NCBI RefSeq assembly: GCF_007830335.1
Contig: NZ_VLKU01000007.1
Span: 62,001 to 126,000 of the forward strand
Direction: 5' to 3'
DNA length: 64,000 nt
Source of the DNA: Paracoccus sulfuroxidans
GTDB taxonomy: Bacteria > Pseudomonadota > Alphaproteobacteria > Rhodobacterales > Rhodobacteraceae
This document shows, piece by piece, positions 38,077-45,722 of the stretch; positions within the stretch are counted from its first letter, which is position 1; each line of letters opens with the position of its first letter. Below the pieces are notes generated by a model. That model searched no databases and had not been told where the DNA came from. It was given only the letters and a program-made list of their open reading frames with translations. Made by a program: the position numbers and the translations under genes.

Positions 38077-38972
38077 CCCCCCTCTGGATCGCCGTGGACT
38101 GGGGCACGACCCGCCTGCGCGTCTGGGCCATGGGACCGGATGGCCCGCTGGAGGCGCGCAGTTCCGACAAGGGCATGGGCGGGCTTGACCGCGACCAGTT
38201 CGAGGACGCTCTGACCGAGCTGGTGGGCGACTGGCTGCCCGCAACGGGCCGCCTGCCGGTCATCGCCTGCGGCATGGTCGGCGCCCGCACCGGCTGGGTC
38301 GAGGCAGAGTATCGCCAGACCCCCTGCCCGCCTTTGGACCCGCAGCACGCAACCCGCCCCAAGGTCCGCGATCCGCGCATGGATGTGATGATCCTGCCGG
38401 GCCTGTCGCAGGCCGCACCGCCCGACGTGATGCGCGGCGAGGAGACGCAGATCGCGGGCTTTCTGGCCGAGAACCCCGGCTTTGACGGCATGCTCTGCCT
38501 GCCCGGGACGCATTGCAAATGGGTCCGCCTCAGCGGCGGCAAGGTCATCGCCTTCCGCACCTTCATGACGGGAGAGGTGTTTTCGCTGCTGTCCCGGCAA
38601 TCGGTTTTGCGCCTGTCGATGACCGACGCCCAGCCCGATGCCGCGAGCTTTGCGAAGGCCGCAGCCGAGGCGCTGGCCAACCCCAACCTCGCGCAGACCG
38701 GCCTTTTCGCGATCCGCGCCGGATCGCTGCTGACTCAGACCAGCCCCGAGGCGAATGCCGGACGCCTCTCGGGCCTGCTGATCGGGGCCGAACTCGCCGC
38801 CTGCCGCGATTTCTGGCAGGATCGTCCCACCGTCATCATCGGCGCGCCCCAGCTTTCCGGCCTTTACGAGCGCGCCTTGCGTGACGCGGGCGCCGACGCG
38901 CGCTCTGCAGACGGCGGCATGCTGGCCCTGTCGGGCCTGACCGCTGCATTCCATGAATTGGAGACCACATGA
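38070..38972 (+). CDS. dgoK: 2-dehydro-3-deoxygalactonokinase
   Basis: 300 residues. Phosphorylates 2-keto-3-deoxy-D-galactonate at O6 (De Ley-Doudoroff route). The ASKHA-type phosphate loop is in IAVDWGTTRLRVWAMG; CGMVGARTGWVEAEY, MRGEETQIAGFLAENP and LCLPGTHCKWVRLSGGKV are the DgoK signatures, and the C-terminal LIGAELAACRDFW supplies the adenosine pocket. The ATG at 38070 overlaps the dehydrogenase; a GTG follows directly. The start of dgoA overlaps its stop by four bases, so kinase and aldolase are coupled. Confidence 0.94.
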   Translation: MVTPLWIAVDWGTTRLRVWAMGPDGPLEARSSDKGMGGLDRDQFEDALTELVGDWLPATGRLPVIACGMVGARTGWVEAEYRQTPCPPLDPQHATRPKVRDPRMDVMILPGLSQAAPPDVMRGEETQIAGFLAENPGFDGMLCLPGTHCKWVRLSGGKVIAFRTFMTGEVFSLLSRQSVLRLSMTDAQPDAASFAKAAAEALANPNLAQTGLFAIRAGSLLTQTSPEANAGRLSGLLIGAELAACRDFWQDRPTVIIGAPQLSGLYERALRDAGADARSADGGMLALSGLTAAFHELETT

Positions 38973-39571
38973 GCCTGCCCATCATCGCCATCCTGCGCGG
39001 CATCACCCCCTCGGAAGCCCTGCCCGTCGCCAAGGCCCTGATCGACGCGGGGATCGACCAGATCGAGGTGCCGCTGAACTCTCCGCAACCTCTGGACAGC
39101 ATCAAGGCCATGCTGGACGCCTATGGCCATAGCGCCACCATCGGCGCGGGCACGGTGCTGACCGTGGCCGATGTGCAGGCCGTGGCCGAGGTCGGTGCGG
39201 CCATGATCGTCTCGCCCAATGCCGACCCCGATGTCATTCGCCAGACCCACAAGCTGGGCCTTCTGTCCTATCCCGGCGTCTATACGGCGACCGAGTGCTT
39301 TGCCGCGATTGCCGCCGGTGCGTCGGGGCTGAAGCTGTTTCCCGCAGATCAGGCCGGGATCGGCACCTTGAAGGCGCTGCGCGCCGTGCTGCCGCCGGAG
39401 ATGCCGGTCTTCGCGGTCGGCGGCGTCGGCCCTGCCGATTTCGCGACCTGGCTTCAAGCGGGCGCGAACGGGTTCGGCATCGGTGGTGCGCTCTATCGCC
39501 CCGGTGACGTGCCGGATGTCGTGGCCAAACGCGCCGCCGAAATCGTGACGGCGATGAAGGCTGTCGCATGA
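38969..39571 (+). CDS. dgoA: 2-dehydro-3-deoxy-6-phosphogalactonate aldolase
   Basis: 200 residues, class I KDPG/KDPGal aldolase. The TIM-barrel active site shows ILRGITPSEALPVAKAL, IEVPLNSP with catalytic Glu33, GAGTVLT, and ASGLKLFPA with the Schiff-base Lys122. It splits KDPGal into pyruvate and glyceraldehyde-3-phosphate. The phrase PLNSPQPLDSI distinguishes the DgoA branch from Eda, which has LRTP. It overlaps dgoK and the lactonase gene by four bases each. No enolase-type galactonate dehydratase (dgoD) is present in the operon. Confidence 0.94.
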   Translation: MSLPIIAILRGITPSEALPVAKALIDAGIDQIEVPLNSPQPLDSIKAMLDAYGHSATIGAGTVLTVADVQAVAEVGAAMIVSPNADPDVIRQTHKLGLLSYPGVYTATECFAAIAAGASGLKLFPADQAGIGTLKALRAVLPPEMPVFAVGGVGPADFATWLQAGANGFGIGGALYRPGDVPDVVAKRAAEIVTAMKAVA

Positions 39572-40413
39572 GCATTTCGGTTTTCGACCCCCGGCCCTGC
39601 CAGCTGGGCGAGGGCGCGATGTGGCATCCCGGCCGCCAGCAGGCCTTCTGGTTCGACATCCTTGGCAAGCGCCTTCTCAGCCGCAAAGGTGATGAGGCGC
39701 TGGAATGGCAGTTCGACGAACATGTCTCGGCGGCGGGATGGCTGGACGACGACCACCTGCTGATCGCCTCGGAAACGGCGCTGTTCCGCTTTGACCTGCG
39801 CGACGGCACCCGCCAGCACATCGCGGCGCTGGAGGCCGAGATGACCGGCAACCGCTCGAACGACGGGCGGGCCGACCCCTGGGGCGGGTTCTGGATCGGC
39901 ACCATGGCCAAGGATGAGCGCCGGGGCGCGGGCGCGATCTATCGCTGGTTTCGGGGCGAGCTGCGGCAATTGCGCGCCGAGGTCAGCATCCCGAACGCCA
40001 TCTGCTTCAGCCCCGACGCCACGCAGGCCTATTTCGCCGATACCGCCGAAAAGACCGTCTGGCGGCAGGATCTGGACGCCGAGGGCTGGCCCGTGGGCGC
40101 GCCCCGCGTCTTTCTGGACCTGCGGTCCGAAGGGTTGAACCCCGATGGCGCAATCACCGATGCGCAGGGGCGGTTCTGGAACGCGCAATGGGGGGCGGGC
40201 CGGCTGGCCTGCTATGGTCCGGACGGGCAGTTTCAGCAGGCGATCGACCTGCCCTCGGCCCAGACCAGCTGCCCCGCCTTCATCGGGCCCGCGCTGGATG
40301 TCCTTTTGGTCACCAGCGCCGCTGTCGGCTTGTCCGGCGCGCAGGAAGGGCTTAGCTGGAAAATCAAGGTGCCGGGCGTCACCGGATCACCCGTTCCGGG
40401 AGTGGTGTTGTGA
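39568..40413 (+). CDS. SMP-30/gluconolactonase family sugar lactonase
   Basis: 281 residues, six-bladed propeller. Opens the lactone made by the 1-dehydrogenase. LGEGAMWHPGRQQAFWFDI carries the first metal ligand Glu15; NRSNDGRADPWGGFWIGTM, IPNAICFSPDATQAYFADT and NPDGAITDAQGRFWNAQWGAGRL supply the Asn and Asp ligands and the typical blade repeats. No signal peptide, so it works in the cytoplasm after ChvE-dependent uptake. It overlaps dgoA by four bases and the epimerase gene by four (GTGA). Confidence 0.92.
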   Translation: MSISVFDPRPCQLGEGAMWHPGRQQAFWFDILGKRLLSRKGDEALEWQFDEHVSAAGWLDDDHLLIASETALFRFDLRDGTRQHIAALEAEMTGNRSNDGRADPWGGFWIGTMAKDERRGAGAIYRWFRGELRQLRAEVSIPNAICFSPDATQAYFADTAEKTVWRQDLDAEGWPVGAPRVFLDLRSEGLNPDGAITDAQGRFWNAQWGAGRLACYGPDGQFQQAIDLPSAQTSCPAFIGPALDVLLVTSAAVGLSGAQEGLSWKIKVPGVTGSPVPGVVL

Positions 40414-41420
40414 AAGAAGAACGGTTCGGAACGCATCCCGAAAAGGGCGACGTCACCAGGGTCACGATCTCGGCCCATGGGCTGACGCTATCGGCGATCA
40501 CGCTGGGCGCCTCGGTGCAGGATCTGCGGCTTGAGGGCGTCGCGCAGCCGCTGGTGCTGGGCTACCCCGAGCTTTCGCCCTATCTGACCGTCGGGCGGCA
40601 TTTCGGCGCGATTGCCGGGCGCTACGCCAATCGCATCGGAAATGCGCAGGCCAGCATCGACGGCAAGCTGCATCACTTCGACAAGAACTATCTGGGCCGC
40701 CATCTGCTGCATGGCGGCAGCGACGGCACCAGCCACCGCAACTGGCAGATCGCCGATCTGACCGACAATCTGGTCACCTTCTCGGACTATCTGCCGGACG
40801 GCCATATGGGCTTTCCTGGCAATATGCTGCTGCGCGTGACCTATGAGATCCTGCCGGGGCCCGAGCTTTCGATCTCGGTTCTGGCGACCTCGGATCAGGG
40901 GACCTTGTGCAATTTCGCCCAGCACAGCTATTTCAATCTGGACGGCCAGCCGACCATCGCGGCGCACCGCCTGACCATCCCGGCCGAGACTTGGCTGCCG
41001 GTCGATGAGGACCTGATCCCCGAAGGCCCGCCCGCTTCGGTCGCAGGCACGCATCTGGATTTCCGCCAGCCCACGCTGCTGGGGTCGCGCCTTGACGGCC
41101 CGCTGATCGACCATAACCTCTGCCTGCGCCCCGAGCGGGCGAACCTGCCGCAACTGGCGGCCGAACTTGAGGCGGGCGGCCTGCGCATGCAGATCCTGAC
41201 GACCGAGCCCGGCCTTCAGGTCTATGCGGGTTCGGGGATCAAGACCGGCCCTGCGGGCATCGGCGGCCGCCCCTACCAGCCCTTCGCCGGGATCGCGCTT
41301 GAGCCGCAGATCTGGCCCGACGCGCCGAACCGCCCCGATTTTCCGCTGGCCTTGCTGGAGCCGGGGCAGATCTATCGCCAGACGACGCAGCTTCGCTTTG
41401 CGCGAACCGAGGCGGAATAG
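40410..41420 (+). CDS. galM: Aldose 1-epimerase (mutarotase) family protein
   Basis: 336 residues, GalM fold. Interconverts alpha and beta anomers so that the dehydrogenase meets its preferred one. GRYANRIGNAQASIDGKLHHF and LHGGSDGTSHRNW are the N-terminal signatures; FAQHSYFNLDG carries the catalytic-region His; YAGSGIKTG and GIALEPQIWPDAPN give the catalytic Glu near the C-terminus. The start is GTG 40410 overlapping the lactonase stop. The LtnD-like gene follows after ten bases with its own good ribosome-binding site. Confidence 0.93.
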   Translation: MKEERFGTHPEKGDVTRVTISAHGLTLSAITLGASVQDLRLEGVAQPLVLGYPELSPYLTVGRHFGAIAGRYANRIGNAQASIDGKLHHFDKNYLGRHLLHGGSDGTSHRNWQIADLTDNLVTFSDYLPDGHMGFPGNMLLRVTYEILPGPELSISVLATSDQGTLCNFAQHSYFNLDGQPTIAAHRLTIPAETWLPVDEDLIPEGPPASVAGTHLDFRQPTLLGSRLDGPLIDHNLCLRPERANLPQLAAELEAGGLRMQILTTEPGLQVYAGSGIKTGPAGIGGRPYQPFAGIALEPQIWPDAPNRPDFPLALLEPGQIYRQTTQLRFARTEAE

Positions 41421-41430
41421 GGAGAGGGAC

Positions 41431-42339
41431 ATGGTGGAATTGACGGCAGCCGTGATCGGGCTGGGTTCGATGGGCCTTGGCGCGGCGCTGTCGCTGGCGC
41501 GGGCGGGCATTCCCACCCATGGCTTCGACCTGCGCCCGCAGCCGCTGGCCGAACTGACCGCAGCGGGCGGGCATGCGGCTGCCTCGGCTGCCGAGGCAGC
41601 GGCGGGCGCGCAGGCGATCTTCGTCTTCGTGGTGAATGCCGCGCAGGCCGAGGCCGTGCTGTTCGGCCCCGAAGGCGCAGTCTCGACCGCCAGGCCGGGC
41701 AGCGTTTTCGTGCTGTGCCCGACCCTGCGGCCCGATCAGATGGTCGTGCTGTGTGATCGGCTGGTTGAGGCCGGGATGCTGGCCATCGACGCCCCGGTCT
41801 CGGGCGGCGCGCAAAAGGCGCGGGACGGGCAGATCAGCATCATGGCCTCGGGGCCGGATGAGGCCTTCACGCGCATCGCCCCAGCGTTGCAGGCGATTGC
41901 GGCGAAGGTATTCCGGCTGGGCGATGCGCCCGGCGCGGGCAGCCGGATGAAGGTCATCAACCAGCTTCTGGCCGGGGTTCATATCGCCAGCATGGCCGAG
42001 GCGATGGTGCTGGCCGCCAAATCCGGCATGGATCTGGGCACCGTTCAGGATGTGATCACAGAATGCGCGGGCAGCTCGTGGATGTTTGAAAACCGGGGCC
42101 CGCAGGTGGTCTCGGGCGACTACACGCCGTTTTCGGCGGTCGATATCTTCGTCAAGGATCTGGGAATTGTGGCCGAGACCGCCGAGGCGCTGAAAACTCC
42201 GGTTCCGCAGGTCGATGCCGCGCTGAAGCTGTTCAATCAGGCCAGCGCCGAGGGGCTGGGCGGGTTGGCCGATGCCGCCGTGGCGAAAGTACTGGCGGCT
42301 CAGGCGAAAGTGCGGCTTCCGGGTGACGACAGCGCCTGA
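41431..42339 (+). CDS. ltnD: NAD-dependent 2-hydroxy-acid/L-threonate dehydrogenase-like (LtnD, HIBADH family)
   Basis: 302 residues in the beta-hydroxyacid dehydrogenase family: Rossmann loop VIGLGSMGLGAA (about 8-19), substrate motif DAPVSGGAQKARDGQ (PVSGG at 122-126) and the catalytic lysine Lys174 in GSRMKVINQLLAGVHIASMAEA. The variant PVSGGxxxAxxGxLSIMASG is that of LtnD-like L-threonate dehydrogenases, so a four-carbon sugar acid is a reasonable substrate, but tartronate-semialdehyde or other acids cannot be excluded. Last gene of the plus-strand sugar operon; a strong hairpin follows. The otnK/otnC genes that would complete a threonate pathway are not in the window. Confidence 0.8.
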   Translation: MVELTAAVIGLGSMGLGAALSLARAGIPTHGFDLRPQPLAELTAAGGHAAASAAEAAAGAQAIFVFVVNAAQAEAVLFGPEGAVSTARPGSVFVLCPTLRPDQMVVLCDRLVEAGMLAIDAPVSGGAQKARDGQISIMASGPDEAFTRIAPALQAIAAKVFRLGDAPGAGSRMKVINQLLAGVHIASMAEAMVLAAKSGMDLGTVQDVITECAGSSWMFENRGPQVVSGDYTPFSAVDIFVKDLGIVAETAEALKTPVPQVDAALKLFNQASAEGLGGLADAAVAKVLAAQAKVRLPGDDSA

Positions 42340-42351
42340 TTTCGCCGCATC

Positions 42352-42378
42352 GCAAAGGGGCGCCGGACGCCCCTTTGC
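42352..42378. terminator. Bidirectional terminator hairpin closing both sugar operons
   Basis: An 11-base-pair perfect stem GCAAAGGGGCG/CGCCCCTTTGC with a five-base loop lies in the 50 bases between the convergent LtnD-like gene and the FAH hydrolase gene. It can serve both strands. Confidence 0.8.
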
Positions 42379-42389
42379 CTTCACGATCC

Positions 42390-43232
42390 TCAGGCGCGGC
42401 GGACCTTCTGGGTCTGCTGACCCAGACCGTCGATGCCCAGAGTCATCGTCTCGCCGCCTTTCAGGAAGACCTGCGGCTTCTGCCCCATGCCCACGCCCGG
42501 AGGCGTGCCGGTTGTGATCACATCGCCCGGCATCAGCGTCATCAGCTGCGAGCAATAGGCCACCAGCGTCGCCACATCAAAGATCATCGTGCCGGTCGAA
42601 CCAGTCTGGAAGCGTTTGCCGTCTACATCCAGCCACATCTTCAGGTTCTGGACATCGGCAATCTCGTCCCGGGTCACGACCCAGGGACCGATGGGGCCGA
42701 AGGTGTCGAAACCCTTGCCCTTGTCCCAGGTACCGCCGCGCTCGGCCTGCCATTCGCGTTCCGAGACGTCGTTGACCACGCAATAGCCCGCCACATGCTC
42801 CAGCGCCTGTTCTTTCGAGACATTGCTGGTGCGCTGGCCGATGACGATGCCCAGCTCGACCTCCCAATCGGTCTTGCTGGAGCCTTTGGGGATGACCACG
42901 TCATCATTCGGGCCGACGATGCAGCTGGTCCATTTGTTGAACACAACCGGCTCGGACGGCACGGCCAGACCGCTTTCGGCGGCGTGATCGGCGTAGTTGA
43001 GGCCAATGGCGACGAATTTGCGCACATGGCCGACGCAGGCGCCCAGACGGGGCGAACCCTCGACCAAGGGCAGGCTGGTCGGGTCGATCGCCGCCAGCCG
43101 TGCCAGCCCCTCGGGCGACAGCGCCTCATCGGCAATATCGGCCACATGGCCCGACAGGTCGCGGATATTGCCGTCGGCATCCAGCATGCCCGGCTTTTCC
43201 TGCCCCTCGGGGCCATAGCGCAGCAGTTTCAT
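42390..43232 (-). CDS. FAH-family hydrolase, 2,4-diketo-3-deoxy-sugar-acid hydrolase type
   Basis: 280 residues. The fumarylacetoacetate hydrolase C-terminal domain shows the metal ligands Glu124 and Glu126 (DWEVELGIVIG) and Asp155 (VVNDVSERE), plus FDTFGPIGPWVVTRDE and TGTPPGVGMG. The N-terminus MKLLRYGPEGQEKPGMLDADG matches enzymes named ureidoglycolate lyase or L-2,4-diketo-3-deoxyfuconate/rhamnonate hydrolase, which cleave a C-C bond to release pyruvate plus a hydroxyacid. AAGGAGGAAAACG is an excellent ribosome-binding site. It follows the GntR gene after 127 bases. In this setting a role on 2,4-diketo-3-deoxy-pentonate is likely (inference). Confidence 0.88.
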   Translation of the reverse strand: MKLLRYGPEGQEKPGMLDADGNIRDLSGHVADIADEALSPEGLARLAAIDPTSLPLVEGSPRLGACVGHVRKFVAIGLNYADHAAESGLAVPSEPVVFNKWTSCIVGPNDDVVIPKGSSKTDWEVELGIVIGQRTSNVSKEQALEHVAGYCVVNDVSEREWQAERGGTWDKGKGFDTFGPIGPWVVTRDEIADVQNLKMWLDVDGKRFQTGSTGTMIFDVATLVAYCSQLMTLMPGDVITTGTPPGVGMGQKPQVFLKGGETMTLGIDGLGQQTQKVRRA

Positions 43233-43359
43233 CGTTTTCCTCCTTGGATGTGGCGTAAATCTTTCGACAGACGGCCCGCGATGCATCCGCTGAACGGTCG
43301 CAACGGCCTCCTCCTTGCCCGCGCGTCATGAAGACGGGCGACAGGCCCTGTGGCAATGT

Positions 43360-44025
43360 TTAATTGCCCCCGCTGTCCTCCGAAGTTTTAAAATGACTTT
43401 CAATGTTTTTGTACATCGGGGCGAAATGGGCGTCGATTTCGGCCTTGGTCCGGCGCGGATTGCGCGCCGCCAGCGCCCGATGGATGGCCCCGTGCTGGCG
43501 CAGCACCCGCCGCCGGGTCCTGCGGATCCGCGCCGAGAGGTAACGCGCCCGCCATAGCCGGGCCATATAGGCGCGATGCGTCTCGATCAGCGCCTGATTG
43601 TGGCTGGCCGCGACGATGGCGGCATGAAACTGCATGTCCAGTTCGAACAGATCGACGGAATCGATGATGTCGCACAGCCGGTCGATTTCATCCTTGAGAT
43701 GGCCGATGCGGGCAATCTCGGCCTCGGTCGCGGTGGCGCAGGCCAGTTCGCCCGACAAAAGCTCCAGCGCGTGCAGCACCCGGACCTGATCGATGATTTC
43801 CTTCAGCGAGGGGTTCGCCACGACCGGGCTGCGCAACGGGCGCAGCTGAACCAGCCCCTCTTGCGCCAGAATGCGGATCGCCTCGCGCATGGGGGTGCGC
43901 GAGACGCCGCGCTTCTCGGCATTCTCGCGTTCCTTGATCGTCTCACCCGGCACCAGCGTGCCGCGCAGGATTTCCCGGCGCAGGTCATAGGCGATCGCCT
44001 CGGCCATGCTGTCCTCAGTGGCCAT
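43360..44025 (-). CDS. GntR family transcriptional regulator, FCD subfamily
   Basis: 221 residues. N-terminal winged helix-turn-helix (about 10-75): AIAYDLRREILRGTLVPGETI and RGVSRTPMREAIRILAQEGLVQL are the GntR signature. The C-terminal FCD effector domain has the metal/ligand residues in LDMQFHAAIVAASHN and RQHGAIHRALAARN. It abuts the upstream hydroxyacid dehydrogenase gene with no gap (TGAATG). FCD regulators of uronate and sugar-acid genes bind palindromes of the TGGTnnnACCA type, and two GGTATACC palindromes lie at the head of this operon. Self-regulated repressor is the simplest reading. Confidence 0.92.
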   Translation of the reverse strand: MATEDSMAEAIAYDLRREILRGTLVPGETIKERENAEKRGVSRTPMREAIRILAQEGLVQLRPLRSPVVANPSLKEIIDQVRVLHALELLSGELACATATEAEIARIGHLKDEIDRLCDIIDSVDLFELDMQFHAAIVAASHNQALIETHRAYMARLWRARYLSARIRRTRRRVLRQHGAIHRALAARNPRRTKAEIDAHFAPMYKNIESHFKTSEDSGGN

Positions 44026-44958
44026 TCAGTTGACCGGCGTCAGCAGCGGCTGCCCCGCCAGCAGGGCCGCCAGATTCTGCCGCTGGAGCGCGCCCATCCG
44101 CGCCCGCGTCTCGACCGTGGCCGAGCCGATATGCGGCAACAGCAGCACATTCGGCAGCGTCAGAAAGCGCGGGTCAATCTTCGGCTCATTGCGGAAGACG
44201 TCCAGCGCCGCGCCACGGATCTGCCCGTTCTGAAGGGCCGCGATCAGCGCCTCTTCGTCGATCACCGACCCGCGCGAGATGTTGACGATGACCCCATCCG
44301 CCCCCAGTGCAGCGATCACTTCCGCCGAAACGAAACCCAGCGTCTCGGCCCCGCCGACGACCGAGACGACCAGATCATCGACCGCCGCCGCCAGCGCAAC
44401 CGGATCGGCGTGATAGGTCCAGCCTGCAGGCGTCTCCTTGCGGCTGCGCGACTGGTAATGGATCTGGCATTTGAAAGCGGCAAGTCGGTCCGCGATCTCA
44501 CGCCCGATACGGCCCATGCCCAGAATGCCGACCTTGCGCCCCGACATCTTGCGCGCCAGAGGATAGGCCCCTTCGGCGGGCCAGTTGCCGTCCCGCAGCC
44601 AGCGCTCGGCCGGGGCCATCTCGCGCTGCCGGGAAATCAGCATGGCCACGGCCAGATCGGCCACATCGTCGTTCAGGACATCAGGCGTATTGGTGACCTT
44701 GATGCCCCGCGCATCCGCATCGGCAATGCTGATCGCGTCATAGCCCACGCCGAAATTCGCGATCAGGCGCAGGTTCGGCAGAAGGTCCATCGCCGCACCG
44801 CCCAAAGGCTCACCGCCCTTGAACGCCAAAGCGACGCAATCGTCGCGCGCGGCCTCTGCAAGCTGCGTCAGCGAGGCCAGAGGCGTCACGCCGAACTCAT
44901 CCCGAAACGCGGCCACATCCGTCGGCGCGTAGTTTCCGACCACCAGAATCTTGCTCAT
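44026..44958 (-). CDS. D-isomer-specific 2-hydroxyacid dehydrogenase (glyoxylate/hydroxypyruvate reductase-like)
   Basis: 310 residues. Substrate domain, then NAD(P) Rossmann loop GILGMGRIG (about 144-152); catalytic triad Arg229 (NISRGSVID), Glu258 (RNEPKID) and His276 (LLPHIGSAT). After the loop the sequence reads HYQSRSRKE, whose Ser-Arg-Ser-Arg suggests NADP(H). Such enzymes interconvert glyoxylate and glycolate or hydroxypyruvate and glycerate; a glycolate/glyoxylate role would fit a pathway that releases glycolate. Five bases separate it from the SDR gene upstream, and the GntR gene follows directly. Confidence 0.88.
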   Translation of the reverse strand: MSKILVVGNYAPTDVAAFRDEFGVTPLASLTQLAEAARDDCVALAFKGGEPLGGAAMDLLPNLRLIANFGVGYDAISIADADARGIKVTNTPDVLNDDVADLAVAMLISRQREMAPAERWLRDGNWPAEGAYPLARKMSGRKVGILGMGRIGREIADRLAAFKCQIHYQSRSRKETPAGWTYHADPVALAAAVDDLVVSVVGGAETLGFVSAEVIAALGADGVIVNISRGSVIDEEALIAALQNGQIRGAALDVFRNEPKIDPRFLTLPNVLLLPHIGSATVETRARMGALQRQNLAALLAGQPLLTPVN

Positions 44959-44963
44959 CCGGC

Positions 44964-45701
44964 TTACCCGCGCCCGATATAGGGCATGTTGGTCGCCATG
45001 ACGGTCAGCCACTGGATATTCGCGCCCTCGGGCATCGAGGCCATATGCATCACCGCATCGGCCACGTTCTGAACGTCCATCACCGCCTCGACCTTGACCG
45101 AACCATCGGCCTGCGGCACGCCCTTGGTCATCGCCTCGGCCATATTGGTCAGGGCATTGCCGACGTCGACCTGCCCGCAGGCGATGTTGAAGGGCCGCCC
45201 GTCCAGCGACAGACAGCGCGTCAGCCCCGTCACTGCGTGTTTCGACATGGTGTAGGGGGTCGAGCCCGGACGCGGCACATCCGCCGAAACCGAGCCATTG
45301 TTGATGATCCGCCCGCCCATCGGGCTTTGCGTGCGCATCTGCCGGAACGCCGCGCGGGCGCAAAGGAACATGCCCGAGATGTTCACATTCGCGACGTTGT
45401 GCCATTCCTCGACGCTGATCTCATCAATCAGCTTTGACAGCAGAACCGCGCCTGCGTTGTTGAAAAGCACGTCCAGCCGCCCCCAGGCCGCGACGGCGTC
45501 CGCAAAGGCGCGGTCGACCTGCGCCGGGTCGGTCACGTCGCAGGGCAGGATCAGCGCATTGGCATGGCCGTTCGCGGTCTCTTCAAGCGGTTCGGTGCGG
45601 CGGCCGATCAGGCCGACGTTCCAGCCTGCGTCCAGAAAGCGCCGCGCGGTGGCGCGGCCGATGCCGCTGCCGGCGCCGGTGATCAGGATGTTCTGTGCCA
45701 T
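44964..45701 (-). CDS. SDR family oxidoreductase in sugar-acid operon
   Basis: 245 residues, classical SDR: ILITGAGSGIGRATA (about 5-19), NNAG in VLFNNAGAV, catalytic Ser in INNGSVSADVPRPGS, Tyr150 and Lys154 (YTMSKHAV). After beta-2 it reads LIGRRTEPLEE, so NADP is possible. The C-terminal part (LTVMATNMPYIGRG) is unlike acyl-carrier reductases. It lies 21 bases after the dehydratase and 5 before the hydroxyacid dehydrogenase. A sugar-acid or 2-keto-3-deoxy-acid dehydrogenase role is inferred from position only; the SDR at 50679 is the better candidate for the C4 oxidation. Confidence 0.88.
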   Translation of the reverse strand: MAQNILITGAGSGIGRATARRFLDAGWNVGLIGRRTEPLEETANGHANALILPCDVTDPAQVDRAFADAVAAWGRLDVLFNNAGAVLLSKLIDEISVEEWHNVANVNISGMFLCARAAFRQMRTQSPMGGRIINNGSVSADVPRPGSTPYTMSKHAVTGLTRCLSLDGRPFNIACGQVDVGNALTNMAEAMTKGVPQADGSVKVEAVMDVQNVADAVMHMASMPEGANIQWLTVMATNMPYIGRG

Positions 45702-45722
45702 GGATGTCCCCTTTTCTCCGGC

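Noticed and set aside
44316..44501. Short open frames inside the sugar-acid operon genes in other frames
   Set aside because: Arg/Ser/Ala-rich shadow translation of the GC-rich coding sequence, no start signals.
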